The notes under the pieces were generated by a model. That model saw only the letters and a program-made list of their open reading frames with translations, searched no databases and had not been told where the DNA came from. DNA of 64,000 bases from Mytilus trossulus (Eukaryota; Mollusca; Bivalvia; Mytilida; Mytilidae). A program made the translations under genes and the position numbers. The number at the start of each line of letters is the position of its first letter. The first letter of the stretch is position 1. Shown here piece after piece: positions 13,321 through 27,526 of this stretch. The stretch lies in assembly GCF_036588685.1 (NCBI RefSeq), contig NC_086378.1, positions 18,701,578-18,765,577 on the forward strand. The letters run 5' to 3'.

Positions 13321-16300
13321 ATATAATATGAAGAAGTTCAATCTGAGCAAGTATTTTTTGTCATATTAGTAATTAATTTCTTTACAGAACTGTAATTTAT
13401 CATTTTTTGGTCATTTTGAAAGTGCTTTTGAGTCGCAGACGAGTTTGAAGGATGAATTCCACAGGCACTCGTCTGCCTGTGATGAATTCGACAAACAGTA
13501 TAACACATGCTGTTGCAACTATACTTCCGAATTTACCAACAGTGCTGTATGGAAATTATTTACCGGTTGTTTCAAACACTTTTAATATCAGATATTCGCA
13601 TAAATATAGATGGAAGAATACAAAGAAATATTTAGCAGATAGCATACTTCCATATCAATCCTAGATTAAAGATATATTCGTTTTTAATAAAAAGTATTAT
13701 TTTCCGCCAAAATAATAAGTTTAGATACATTCGTTTCTTATAAAAAATTCTATTATATTTTTATTCATCAAACTGAGAATAATTACTACATTAAAATGAT
13801 AAGTTAAAATTTTATAGCATTATAAATTTGTTATAAGTAAAAACTATAAGTATATATTGAATAGAAAATTAAATTAATTCACTCTCCAATGTCATAAACA
13901 TGTTTATTACGGATAAGTTGTTACAGATCTTGTTAAAGATATACTGTATGGTCACTTGCCTTATTACAAGATCGTCCAGCGATAGCGAGATTAATATCTA
14001 CTTGACACTTGTAGGTGTCATATAAATGTATACTAACAAGTTTATTTTCTTGGTAACATTGCTTTTCATGTAAATAAATAAATAAATATTTATTTAACTA
14101 AATAATGGAGAAAATAAATTTAAAAAAATAATAAAAAGTTATGGCCCTTTTTCATACATTCAACGAGGTTTTTTTTTATCGACATAAGCAACTTCTTTAT
14201 CATCAAGTTATCCAATTCAGAAAACTGGTTTCCTTAAAATTTATTAGAAATTAACAATGTTAAGTTCTTCACGCATAGTCAATAAAATTATAAAACTGTT
14301 TGCCAGATTTTTGTAAGTTGAATCAAGTAAGTAAGCAGATATGGTTGCAAGCAACAAAGGAGAACATTATCAAAATTGTTGTTAACATAAGCAAATAAAA
14401 TGTGTTTATGTTTTATTATTGTTTACATGTGACTATAGTCATGCTAGTGAATTCTTCTTCCATGCCAATTGTATTGCCCGGTAAGAAACCAAGTTTTCAT
14501 TAATATTTGAGATTAAATTTAGACAGTGCCTACCTACTTAATAGTTTAAAGAAATACTATTGCACAATTAAGTGGCGACAAATGCACATATGCATGGGTA
14601 TTACATATTTCGAGGAAAACATATAATTCAGAGATTTTTGTGATTTTTAATCAAAATGATTTGTTCTATCAAAGCAAATAGATAAAACTATCAATTGATA
14701 ATAACAAGGATACTGTTTTTTTTAGATCAATGATAGTAAAAAATGAATGACAGTAAAGCCAAAACGTTTGAGTAAATTAGTTTTTTCAGAAACTAAAGAC
14801 AGAACTGTCATATAGTTGACACAGTTACAAGTTCAATTATGTGCTTGTTGAAAATACAAGTTTTACCAGATTCCAGAAAATGTCACATGAAAACATGATG
14901 TTTTCTCGCTGATGAACTTCTTATCCCTCCAAGGAACTTGAGATTTTACATGATTTTATCTGATAGATATCAATTAACAATTGGCTTTTTACACTTGTCG
15001 ATCGAATCAAACACACCTTTAGGCTGCTTCGCTATCAAAATAGAATTTCGTTGATGAGGTAACGTTGTGTGAATTTTAAACAATGTTTTTCTTTTTAATT
15101 TTCACTTTCAGCTGATGGGTTGTTAAAAAGAGGAGTGACGATTGAAAAATAACTATTAAAAGTAAAGTCTTTATACCCATAATAGAGTCTTTTAAGGTAA
15201 ATAAATTCGTAAAGTATTTAGATAAAAATCTAAATAGTGGTCATTTCCTGCCAAATTAATCACTTTTGGTCAAAATGATTTTTACAATGAAAGCTTACAG
15301 GATAAATAATTAGAAGTATATTTATGCTTCAGGAGGCCAAGGCGCTTTCTCCAAAATTGAAAACATACATGGTTGTTCGAGTAATTTGTTTGGTTTCCTG
15401 TCGTTGGAGCTTTGATGTTTGGAGAAGGGATGCTTTTCAGACTTTACAAATAAGAAAAATTTCGTAAAAAATTAAAAGATGTACTATTCAGTTAAAAAAT
15501 CCACTTGTTTCATTGCCCGTTTTATGATGAAACTCAATTAGTCGGAGAAAAATATGCAATTAGAACGCTTAAACGCGTTAAATAACGATAACATTTTTTT
15601 CTAACAACTATGGGAAAAATGAATTTCATACAGTCACATTGAATGTGTATTAGAGTATCTAGTATCTTTGAGGGAAACAAATACACAGTTTTACAATAAT
15701 CATGTTGTTTTAATGGTGTTTGTAGCACACCTGCTAAAATTTCTTCAAAGCAATGGTGAAGCTGAATACCTATAAAATGACGTGTGGATAGATAAGATCA
15801 CGAACCGCTAACTTGTTGCCTTGCTGTTAGTTGACATCGAGTTAAAACGACAAACACCTGTGTAATTGCACCTGTAATTAAAAGTCTCTTAATGATTCAA
15901 CCGTTTAGGAATATCTTGTTTTGAAATCAGAAACTTATTTAAATTGACATGGAATTTTATTCGAAAAAAATCAACTGACAAATATTTTGTAAAGAATACA
16001 TGACTCAATTTGAAATTAGAGAAAGAATGGGTTCTGCCTCTTTAAAGCATGATTAGTCGTTATCAGATTAATTAAACCGGATGGCAGAAGTTAGTTATAT
16101 GTCTTTGTAGGTTATTCAAATTTATTTGATAAAAGTAACTAATTAATTGTTTTAACCAAAAAAGCCCCCAATGAAGAGGGATCTCGAGAGAGCGAAGACA
16201 CTACTTCAGAAAACCGCCCGATGGTTTTGTGGTACAATGTAACAATCTCGTATCAAGTACGGGAGGTGCTTCTCAGCTAGTATTATTTTGTGATGGCGAA

Positions 16301-19070
16301 CTTTGTCAAAGACTGACCGAGTCCAATCTACTTAAACAATAGATCTCTGATTTTGCTCAGATTATTCGATGAGTAAGCGAGTAATGATAGATGATATATA
16401 ATGTAAATCAGATTGAGTCGACTCTTCATTAGAATATCGTATGCTCCTATAGAGGCTTGAATGGTTTCATTTGGACTGTTACAATGTACCTTGTCATCTA
16501 AAATGATATTCAGCGTGCGTGCCTATTACAAAGTATAAATAGATTGATTGATTGTTGGTTGCTTTACGCCGCATTAGCACAAAAAGGCTATATCGTGGCG
16601 AGCAAAAAGTAGAAGATAGTCTCCAAATGAGGCGTTTTTAATATGATCGTACTACTTGCCACTGGACATTATGTATCCATTAATCCATCAATCAATCATT
16701 TAGATAAATATACCATATGCCACTCCAAACTGCTTCTCTCTCTCTCTCACTCATTTTTGTTCAGCTTCTACTTTTCATCGGCTGAATGTATAAGCAGTTA
16801 CGTGATACAAGTCAATGTCATCAAGTTCTTGTTTTATTACCACAAAAAATTCCTACATCAAATTAATAGTAGTTTCTTAATAAATTTGTCAACAAATAAC
16901 GGTTACAACAGATAACTAATAGATTTTAATATACCAACTAATCTATTTCGCGTGAGCTTACAGACGCCAAAGTTCATCCTTTGAATTTTTGTGTATTGAA
17001 TGACAAATTGAGAAGACATTTATGTCTTGAGATGATCCATACGACATGGAAAACCCTACTATTGATATTTTACAGAACAAGAAGAAACACTACTGTGAAG
17101 TATTTTTGTAGTATTGAATTATTTTTGACAAAAATCGTGTAAAATTTCCACGCTATCAGTAAAAAATATAAATATGTAGTTGTAACATGAAAAAGGTTGA
17201 AGATAGAGCGATAAAATGGATTTAAGTGCAGTAAATGACATGTTGCCTTTCAGTAAAGTTTTAACTAAATACCTCCGCAGTGAATACAGCACTCTTCAAT
17301 GAATCAGCACAAAATAGGAGGTTCAGTATAGTAACGGTGTATATGTGTTCACAACTTATGTTCTTTAATAAAAGTTCATTATTTTTTTTCTGCATATGGT
17401 TGCAAATGTTCTCCGGTATTTGGTAATATAGTCACTGCAATAAACTCGAAATCTAGCACCAGAAATAAACTTCACAAATTGTGTTGCTTTTATATATATA
17501 TAGCAAGACAAAAATAAGCGAAGTCCAGTGTCATTCAGTTTAACAATACCAAGGGGAGAGAAAAACAACAACTTCTCAATAAAAAAAAGTGTTTTCTATT
17601 CGAAACTATTTACGCTTTGTTTTCATAATTTTAACCTAAATAAAAAGTCATTACTAGAAAAGTTATAATTGAATTCATATTTAATTAGAAAAGAACGAAA
17701 AACACGAACCCTATCAACAAAAAGAGACGAAATAAGTTAGAAATAACGTTTAATATCAAAAGAGTACATGCATGTGTGTAAGTTTAACTGGTCTTATTTC
17801 ATATTTTGTTCTGCGGCTGATATTTGACATTCCATTGACAATCACAGCGTAGGCGTTATGCAAAATCATTGTTTGATACTTTGATGATTTGTAAATTTCG
17901 ATTAATGACAAGAACAGCAAACAGCTTACAAAAAGAGAAACAAGAAACACGAGATATCCGTTCCTCTAACACATACTTCTGAAATTTAATTATTGGAAAT
18001 TTTGTATTTAAGAAGTTTTTCACAACTTGAATGTAAACAGTACTATATAGTATTACATACTGAACTGTGAAATATCAATCAATCAATCAATCAATCATCT
18101 ACAAAAATCTAATTCATTTTCATGATAAACGATGTGAAGTCCGTTCTTTTTCCGAGATATTGATGAACACGAAAGATCACGAAAGTATATTGACAAAGTG
18201 TACTGTTAAAAAAGAGGTTGTAAAATTAAGTAATGGGCGAGTAGTAACATCTTATCACATTGTACTTGATAAGTTAGTGTGTGTGGCCTGTATTTCCTCA
18301 TTTTTTATAGTGTCACTTTATAAGTGGGTACAAGTGGTAAAGACAGTAACACGTCATAAAACACAATAAGTGCCAATTTAACTCGGCACATGCACCTAAA
18401 ACCCTAGCGATGAAAGTGTCAGAGGGGTACTGTTTTCTTGTAAAAACTAAGTCTGTCAAATTTGTTTGATAGTAAAATAAAAGTCAAATTAGCCATGATA
18501 AACAGATACTGAAGAGATGTTTGGACGAAGGTAAGTGGCGTCTTCCTAATTGGTGATAATTTATGTGCGAAGGAAATCATAATTTGATAAATTTTGCAAC
18601 AATTTAGAATGATGCCGACCACCGAAAATGTTACGGATACATCTAATTTGGTTTGAAATACACGAAACCGCATGTACTTGAACCTTGTTTATACCATTAT
18701 AAAGTCTGTATGGGTTTAGGATGTGGATGAAAAATAAAAACACGGGAGAAACAAAAACAATATAAGGAGAATGCTATGGTCACTTTTTCAGAAATTTGTA
18801 AAGTATAAACACAGGCCTAAGTTTGTTGTATTTGCTTGAAAATTAGCAGCAATAAACAACCTAAAATTTCATTAAGGCTATAGGGTTTTGTCACACTTAT
18901 ATTACTCTTCTGGGGTACTCAAGCTTTACTCCATTATTTGAAAGGTATCGTGTTCAACATTTAATTTTCTGTGTAATATCATGAGGCCCGTTGTTTGTCT
19001 TTTCTTTTTATCTTTTGGCCATGAATGGTTGCGTCGGTTTTTTTTTCTCAACTTGTGTTTTTTCTCCCGG
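13321..19070. other. Intergenic, no gene seen
   Basis: AT-rich DNA with no supportable exon. A short hairpin at 13450-13490 has CACAGGCA and TGCCTGTG around a six-base loop, with GATGAATTC on both sides. A (TCAA)n-type run is at 18077-18097. A stretch at 16545-16705 starts with a GATTGATTGATT run and resembles a dispersed mussel repeat. The rest holds nothing I can identify. Confidence 0.4.
16545..16705. repeat. Dispersed repeat with ATTGATTGATTG end
   Basis: Begins with a GATTGATTGATTGTTGG motif followed by TTGCTTTACG. It ends with CTTGCCACTGGAC and CATCAATCAATC, so the two ends are weakly inverted. The wording resembles a common mollusc repeat (TTGGTTGCTTAACG type). There is no coding potential. 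Confidence 0.4.
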
Positions 19071-19072
19071 TG

Positions 19073-19367
19073 TTACAGCCGATTTCATTGAGTACATGTA
19101 TGTAGCAGTAGATTTAATATCTTTGGTTAGCTTGCTTGCTATAGCTGAACGGCCGTGAAGTCCTTATTAGGTAAGGTAAAATACCCTCCTTTTAGAATAT
19201 ACTAGTCCGACAGATACATGTGACCTATCTTTTTGTCTGTAGGACTAGGATTCTTCGAAAGGAGGGTTGTATACCTTATATAATAATATCTTTACGGTTC
19301 AGATAGCAAGCAAGCTAACCAAAAATATTACCTTAAGTTACACACTCAGCGAAATCGGCTGTAAGAA
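19073..19367. repeat. Foldback element, about 295 bp
   Basis: The left arm runs through CAGCCGATTTCATTGAGT and TTGGTTAGCTTGCTTGCTAT. The right arm carries the complement, ATAGCAAGCAAGCTAACC, and ACTCAGCGAAATCGGCTG. Arms are imperfect but pair over most of their length, including AAAATACCCTCCTTT against AAAGGAGGGTTGTAT. The centre is about 50 bases around 19200-19250. There is no coding capacity. Confidence 0.75.
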
Positions 19368-20320
19368 AAATGAACTGCTCTCTTTTCTTATTTCAAAAGA
19401 AATACAAGTATTATATTGACAAGGTTGGCGTGTATTTTTTTTTTTTTAACACTAGTCAAGTTTTATACTACGATTAACAAGCACATATATATAGCCTTTA
19501 AAAAGTAAAACCAGTTTGGTCGAAAGGTGGGGCTAAAAAAATTCAAATAATTCTAGGTGCAAATACTTCTATAAGCTTACAGGACTTGTTTTAAGAGGAG
19601 GAAACAACAAGTTAAACAAATTTAATTCCCATGAAAGAAGACCTCCTGTAAATTTTCTTATCACTCGATGAAAGATTGTATTTTTATTGACCAACAGAGG
19701 GGTTAACCTCTAACTCATATATTATACTAAAATGAAATATATACCCACTCAACAGATGGCACAAAATTATGGAAAAGAAGATAAAATGTTCTCCTTTGTA
19801 TCAGATCATGTTAACTAATGGCGTAACTTAAGATTTAAATACTTGAAAGTAATGTTTAAATTCTTCAAAAGTGAAATGTGAATAAATTGACAAAGATATG
19901 ATACAACCAAAACCATTCAACAAACAGATGCAGAGGGTTTGATATGAACTATATGAAAAAGGGATGGCTTCTCCGTAGTATTGTTTTCTTTCGGGTACGT
20001 CTGATCGAAACTCAAATAAATTAAACCTTTAAAAATGTTTAACTTCATTATGTTTCTGTACAGGAAACGTCACATTATAACCTATATGAAACTCGCTCGA
20101 AGACAATTTAGAGGAGGGGCAATAGGGTGTCCGTTAATATGTAAAACAACACCTCTATTTTGGCAAAAACAGTGCAGCATTTAAACACAAGCATGCCTCC
20201 GGTGGCTTGAACTTCTCGTTACGTTGAAGACCTGTTGGTGACCTTCTGCTGTTGTTTTTTTCTCTTTGATACATTCCCCATTTCCATTCTCAATTTTATT
20301 GTCATTTATAGTCCGTATAT

Positions 20321-21995
20321 ACGATGGCCGAAGTAAGCCGACAAAAATACTATTTAAACTTTATATAGTACTGTACAGAAAGTTTGTACATAGTACTATC
20401 TTGTTGTTTTACTTCCTTATTAAAAGATAGTACACTGTACAGAAAGTTGGTACATAGTACTATCTTGTTGTTTTACTTCTGGGTAAAAAGATAGTACTCT
20501 GTACAGAAAGTTGGTACATAGTACTATCTCGTGTTTTACTTCCGGGTAAAAAGATAGTACATTGTACAGACAAGTTTGTACAGTGTACTATCTTTTTATG
20601 GAATCAGGAAGTACATTACCACCATTTTTGCATTAGTTGAACTTCCTTTTAAAAATGTCTTGAACTGTACAGAAAGTTTGTGTTCCTTGTTGTTTTTTTA
20701 TGAATAAAACCCAAATCATTTGATTTATTATTTAAAAAAAGAAATGATATGTGTAATTGGAAAAAAATGTGTATATACATAAATTAAAAAAAGTCAATGT
20801 TTTTTCTTTGAAAAGTGACAAATAACATTTATACATATGCTATTTGTTTCTGTCTGGATAAGCTGCATTAAACAGAAAAACCTCTGATAAGAAGTGTTTG
20901 TAAAAAATGAAACGTATCAATATTTACCAATCACTAGTGCACATCCGAAACACACATTCACAAGTATTACAGTGTATGACTATATACGTCATATTAGAAA
21001 TAATAGTGACATCAATGAGTTAGATAGACATTTAACTAACTTACAAGATAAGTTAGTTGAAAGAGGATACTGTAAAAATAAAAAAAGAGAATGTAAGAAA
21101 CGTTAAAAATACCACAAGCAGAAAAACAACATTATTGAAGGCCGATAGGACAAAGAATGTCCCACTCACTCTCATTACTAAATATAATCCAATGGTAAAA
21201 AACCTTAGTAAGGTTATAAGAAAACATTGGAGCAATCTGCAAAAAAGACAAACAATGTAGTGAAATCTTCACCCAGGTGCCTATAGTAGCGTATAAACGT
21301 AACAAAAATGTCAAAGAATACCTTGCTAAATCAAGAAAAGTTGGGAGACTTTTGAAAAGGGACCCATGCTTTAATAGTATAAGCAAAAAATCCTGAAACA
21401 CTGTTAGTTATAATTTTAATTATATGCAACAAACTTTCATTAAATGAAATTTAAAAAAAAAACCGGTGTAAAGTCTTGAGATTTATTACGTATGTTGGTT
21501 GAAGGAACCGCATTTAATTATAATTTATATCTAGCATTCCCTTTCAATTTATCATGAAATTCAATGAACATGATGAAAGAACCAGATAAAAATACGTCGA
21601 TAAATCAAATAGCTAGTCTCCACCAACTCTGCTCTTATACTTTCTGATCCAATAAAAAGATAGTACACTGTACCAACTTTCTGTACAGAGTACTATATTT
21701 TAATAAGGAAGTAAAATAACAAGATAGTACTATGTACAAACTTGCCTGTACAGAGTACTATCTTTTTACCCGGAAGTAAAACAACAAGATAGTACTATGT
21801 ACAAACTTTCTGTACAGAGTACTATCTTTTAACCAGGAAGTAAAACAACAAGATAGTACTATGTACAAACTTTCTGTACAGAGTACTATCTTTTAACCAG
21901 GAAGTAAAACAACAAGATAGTACTATGTACAAACTTTCTGTACAGTACTAAACAAAGTTTAAATTGTATTTTTGTCGGCTTACTTCGGCCATCGT
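20321..21995. mobile_element. 1.7 kb inverted-repeat element with 64 bp subterminal repeats
   Basis: The left end reads ACGATGGCCGAAGTAAGCCG and the right end reads its complement CGGCTTACTTCGGCCATCGT. Inside each end lies an array of about four or more 64 bp units containing GTACAGAAAGTTGGTACATA, GTACTATCTTGTTGTTTTAC and TTCCGGGTAAAAAGATAGTA. Units sit at about 20371, 20435, 20499 and 20562 on the left; the complement array is at about 21660-21950. The units contain GATAGTAC/GTACTATC palindromes, so each could also fold on itself. The roughly 1 kb core encloses a decayed Penelope-like reverse transcriptase fragment. Confidence 0.8.
20850..21396 (+). pseudogene. Decayed Penelope-like element reverse transcriptase fragment
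   Basis: Three blocks in different frames read like the C-terminal part of a Penelope-like retroelement polymerase. Block one (from about 20894) has QYLPITSAHPKHTF and, later, LQDKLVERGY. Block two, after a frame change near 21085-21105, has KNVPLTLITKYNP and VIRKHWSNLQ. Block three, after a stop and frame change near 21258, has IFTQVPIVAYKRNKNVKEYL. The order HPKH, then the TYNP-like YNP, then HW..L, then AYRR/AYKR..N matches the family. The catalytic palm motifs are absent upstream and no GIY-YIG endonuclease was seen. The frames are broken and the fragment is non-functional. Confidence 0.7.
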
Positions 21996-24900
21996 ACGTA
22001 TATATCACAACACCATTTCTAAAACAAACCGAATTCGTTAGTTTTATTGCATCAATTTCCTTTAGTATAGTTTGTCCCCTTCAAATATCTACGCGCGGCA
22101 GTTTTGTAATTCAGTTGCTTCCTTCGATCGGCTATTTATTTTTCGCTGCTATTCTTCGATAAACTGGATATTCAAATGTATATGCCCACACTACACGTGT
22201 GCACGCTTTCAGCATTTTTTTATTGAAAGATTCACTTATCAGGAGCATACCATTGCATCTTCCTAAAAACATAAAATACAAAAGCAATTAATAAATATAT
22301 TGACAGTTTCTTTGCATTTGCACATATAATATTACACAAACACCTTTGTACTCAACAAGATACCTCCATGCAGATTTTATATATGAAGTCTTTGATGTTT
22401 TAGCAATTATCAGGTATGCTGGCAGGTGTCACGTCAGGTCATTTATAAAATTGCCAAAAAACAATTCAGACCTGACTCAGAAAAGCACGACTGAACTGCA
22501 GAAATCTATCATATTACAGAATTTCTTTTTATTTGTTACTATTTGATGTTTTCCTTTGCAGGGTCACAGATAACAATAGTTTTTGAACAAGTCAATTACA
22601 TTGTAATTTTCGCACCTGCAGTTCGAACAAAACATATTTTATCAATCTTAGTTTAAACGCTTCTAATCAATCACTTCCGAACGTAACCTTTTGTAAGAAT
22701 GAATTACGGGTGGTTTACTTAGGTTAACTTTTATTGTTCCTTATTGATACTGTTCTGTGTGTGGTTATTTTGACATTACAGGATTTATTATCATTAGTCG
22801 GAGAAACGTGTTTTTTTTTAAATAATGGTTGATATAACAACAGTTAGAAAAATCAAGGATTTGTATAGTCTAACTATACAAATCGTCTAACTATACACAT
22901 TTTTTGGGGAAAAAAAAGAAACATTTAGAAAAAAAAAGAGTATTCTTAAGAAGATTTTCAGACGTCTTATAAATGGCGTTTCAAATGCATCGTTTTGTCG
23001 GGTTGCTGGCTCATCGGCGTATATAATACGTTTATTTTATTCATACTGTTTTTAACACTCGATTAGCAAAAATTGATCATAATAATCATATAATTAGGAA
23101 AATTAACTTCATTGTGTTCTGAATTTATATATAATCATTAAATTGTATCTCTTTATAAATCCTTTTGACTTTGTGTGTATGTGTGTCTTTTTTGAAAACA
23201 TTTGTTGTTGGCTTGCTGTCTCATTGATGTTTAAATTCAACATCTCCTTTCATTCATACCTTTTAGTCTCCTTTCTATACCGACGGAATATGATATTTTT
23301 CACAGAAGCTGGTTAGGGCATTTAAAAGGGTGTTGTTTTTTTATGTCGTACACTAGTATATACAAGGATGACGTTACTTGAATCTTTGACATATTGCTGG
23401 GTGTTGTAATAAGGATATACCAATTGTTTCACTGTGGCGCAAACCGGCTTCCGTGTATTTTTTTTTATGTGTTGTGGTTTTCTCACAAGAAGTTCTAATT
23501 CAATTGAACCACCGTCACTCGTCAGTGGCCAATATCCATTGTCTAATGGATAATTCTATTTTCTTTTTACAAATCGTTTAACCAAACATGCCATTTAAAA
23601 AATCATTTTCTTCACATCATTCGCATTATTTATCGATGATATCATCTTTATCATTTTTCCCTGCATGAAGCCGTAAAGCCAAAAAAACACATTTAGTATT
23701 GTAAAAATCGTTGGTTATGATTAACTTGCAACTAAACATCTTATTAAGTCAATTATAACAGTTCTTCATCAAAACCATGCGCAATGTTGGTATAACGTTC
23801 TAGTCCCACATTATGCAAATATTCTAGATCATAATTTGATTTTTACACTATTAGAAAAGCAAACAAAAGGGAGAGAAATTAATCAAGTGGAATCTTTTTT
23901 GTCAGTTAAAGCATCAATTTATATTATCCGAAAAATTACTAATAGTTACTGGTAACAAGATTTCACGTTCAGATAGACAATTCTGTGGTTTAGCTCCATC
24001 TGTGAGGTAAATGTTACATAAAATAACTGATTTATGAAGAACTATGATATAAAATAATAGTTTTACTTCCGTTTTATAAGTAGTTCTATTAGGTTTTATT
24101 GGAATAAACAATATAGTAATTAAAAGAAGACATTTTTATTGTACCAGAAATGTTATTTTTTTAATAAACGGGGTTTATGTGGGTAGAAAATTGACAATAT
24201 AGCGCCAATTTGGTTTAACAGACCTTCTATAGTTGAATCCGTAGAATCATATAAATTTAGCCGTTTTATCATATTTTTACTTTATTTCAATCGTTGTACT
24301 TTAAACGTGCCTATTTAAGTCTTAAAGAAAATTATGTTATCATTATCCTAGAAGACCATTATATGACATATATTTTGATATCCTAACTTTTTAAAATTTT
24401 CGATCTGTAGACACTTTCAAAACATTACTTTGAATTAAGATATGACCTAAGCCATATCATTTCATGTCATAGTCCTAAGATATTTTTGAAAACCAATCCC
24501 CCATGAAATTCAATTTTTATTCAGTCGGGTGAGACTTTTCTAAATTTGAGTTAACCTGATTGATATTTTGTTTCAAATTCGACTATTAAACCCACCTATT
24601 GAACACGAGGACTACACTCAGCTTGGTCAGAGCTATGGTTACTAGGTGACGGAATAAAATGCCTGGCCATGGCTCCTCTAGTTTCTTTTTACTCAACCTT
24701 TTTTTATTTAAGAATAAAGCGTACAGATCAGATTTTGTCAATACTTACATGGTGTAGCTGGTTCTTCCACCCCTTACTCCAAAATTGCTGCAAAATCGGC
24801 ACCTACTATATGACTTCATAATACAAAAATATACTGAACGACTTTAGAAACGGCAACACTAGCTAGATTATTTTTGTGTTATTTTTAAATGAATGTGTCA

Positions 24901-26860
24901 ACGTCAACAGCGATGACTGCCTGTTACTAACGCCAAAATGATTGCCAGAGAGGTCAACAAATTCTGTCTGACATTTTTTGGGTTCTGTTTTACACCTTCT
25001 GATTTTGCATTTGTTCAACCCATTAATTGGTTTTGGCAATTATGCGTTTGAAACTTGAGGGCTTTACAGGTTTTCCTTCAGTCAATTCTTTGGCAATGCA
25101 GTTCATGGGAAACATTTATGGCATTAATCTGTACCCAATGGCACTCGGCAATTTGGTTAGCAGTTGACGTTGCGGCCGTAGAAATGATTGTCAAATGACG
25201 TTGCATAATCAAATTCTGTTGATGCTTCATTGTCACTACACGTTAATCTGTTCATTGATGGCTAGCAACAAATCTTGTTTACTTGTATCGTTGTCGGAAG
25301 GACAGTAGAACGAGTTTCTGAAGTCATACGGTATGGTTGCAGCACATCTATGTTTTCATGTTTGCAGTATTCTTAAAGGCTAATTCAGTTCTTTGTTTGT
25401 TTTATTTCTCAGACTTGGCAAAATGGAGATGCAACATTTAAAAAAAGTAAAGTAAGGCAAAGGATTGAAAGAACTGTTTCACAAAGCCAAAAAAATAAAA
25501 CAATCTTTCATGGGACCAAAATTTCGCTTTAAGAAATAAGTGCGACTTCAAAAATTCGGTATGTTCAATAACCACAGGTAAGTCAGATTTTGTTTTTTTG
25601 TAAGACGAAAGAAACATGATAAGCATGAAAAGTAGTTGTAATCAAAAAAGATTTGTTAAAAAAAATCAATAAAATGAGTGTTGCGTTTCTAAAGTCGTTC
25701 AGTATAAAAGAATCCAAACAATGTTGATATTCCCAATCAAAGGTCATTGTACGGTATTCAACAATAAACAAACTCTATACTATACATATTGTTAGCTATA
25801 AAATACCCGAAATAACAAAACGTGAAACAATTCCGAGATAGTGTACGAAAATCAAATATAGCAGACATGAAACAACCACAACCACTGAATAACAGGCTAT
25901 TGACGGTTGGACATTTCATAATGAAACCAAATAGCTGCAGATAGAACTCTTACAACATGCTGATAATAATTTATTAAAATATAACGACACCGATATTGAC
26001 AATGTAAGCCAGAAATCATTATTTCTCGAGGGTTGCATTCAACAAACATTATATTGAATAAACTCATGATGGGGATAAACATAACTTTGATATTTTTAAA
26101 AGATTGCAAGTTACTTATTTTTTTTAGAGGTCCATGTACTATATAGTGTATATTGTTATGCTTTACAACTCCTTAAATAAAATTTAAATTGTAAGCCGTC
26201 ATCTGTCATTTAAAAATTTATTGTATAGTATTTCATATTCTAGGCTAAAATATCAGGAAAAGAAGGATAACTCGAGGGAAATTTTAACCTAAAAACGATT
26301 TTATTCGATGACTTTATCAAGGATCATCAATTTGTGAATACTTGAGTTTTGCCTACATTACATAATTTTCATTATTCTTTATTCCATTGCCACTTTTAAA
26401 AAAAATACTAATTTCATTCTCATTCAGTTATCTATATGTTTATAATTTAACTTATGTATTAGGAAAAGACACAAACGTATATGTGCATGCTCTCTGAATG
26501 CATAGATATTATTATTAAATATGTTTGGTCTTTGATCATATACTGTGTGTACAATTGCATATGAAGAACACGAACTTTGCCTAGCAACAATTTTTTTTTT
26601 AGGAAATAAAATATTATTCTTATAACACTGCACATAGAAGCATTAGTTTTGTGAAACGTTGACAAATCATAGTAACATACGCCCAGTAGTCACAAACGCA
26701 TTTTTCAAAGATAATTTTAAGAAAAATAATACCTTTGAGGCATAAAAGTAAATAATAACGAAATGAGTATGTATGTGTACTCATATACATAAGAACACAA
26801 CATTATTTTATTCCTGAATATAAGGTTATTAGGGGGAAATAATAGCGATAGCTGTATATA
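21996..26860. other. Intergenic, no gene seen
   Basis: AT-rich DNA without supportable exons. The stretch 25862-25910 is a scrap of the ACAACCACTGAAT repeat. A short duplicated/inverted word TTTGTATAGTCTAACTATAC lies at 22860-22895. The words at 24435-24485 (GACCTAAG, TAGTCCTAAG) faintly recall the inverted-repeat element of the T-box intron but are too short to call. Confidence 0.35.
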
Positions 26861-26984
26861 TATAAGAACCAAAAATTTGCGAAAGCAAATTTACAGATCT
26901 GTAAATTTATATATATATACAACTCGTCTAAACATCAACCCAACAATGTTAGATCTGTAAATTTGCTTTCGCAAATTTTTGGTT

Positions 26985-27085
26985 CTTCCCTCGCCGGGAT
27001 TCGAACCCATGCTACTGTGATATCGTGACACCAAATCGCCTGCACTGCAGCCGTCCCGCTAGACCACACGACCACCTGGGCTCTC
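26985..27085 (-). repeat. tRNA-derived SINE head, copy 1
   Basis: Read on the minus strand, it has an A box TGGTCTAGCGG and a B box GGTTCGAATCC about 60 bases apart, the spacing of a class II (Leu/Ser-like) tRNA with a long variable arm. The bases flanking the A box (GGTCGTG) do not pair with those after the T arm (CGAGGGA), so no proper acceptor stem forms. This points to a SINE or tRNA pseudogene rather than a working tRNA. Confidence 0.65.
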
Positions 27086-27425
27086 AAAAAAAGAGCTTTC
27101 GCTGGCCATGTGTTACTTTTCCACGTCAGTGTTAATCTAGCGGCGTACTACAGTACATGATATATAAGGCATGAAGATGTTATTGTTACAGATCAGCTAA
27201 ATTATCTATAGTAAAGGATCCTACAAATTAATGTAAGATACAGTCACAGAAAATAATTATATTCATAAGTACGTCTGAGTCACTGACAACCCTACAACAG
27301 ATGTATCCATCGGATCGCCATCAATGATGGTGATACATGGCTGTGTACATAATGTATATACAACTCGTCGTAACATCAACCCAACAATGTTAGATCTGTA
27401 AATTTGCTTTCGCAAATTTTTGGTT

Positions 27426-27526
27426 CTTCCCTCGCCGGGATTCGAACCCATGCTACTGTGATATCGTGACACAAAATCGCCTGCACTGCAGCCGTCCCGC
27501 TAGACCACACGACCACCTGGGCTCTA
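27426..27526 (-). repeat. tRNA-derived SINE head, copy 2
   Basis: Second tandem copy of the A-box/B-box head, with the same promoter words as copy 1. It differs by a single base near the middle (CACAAAATCG in place of CACCAAATCG on the plus strand). Confidence 0.65.

Noticed and set aside
24435-24485. Another copy of the CCTAAGAC inverted-repeat element
   Set aside because: Only short words are shared (GACCTAAG, TAGTCCTAAG) and no end sequence is present.
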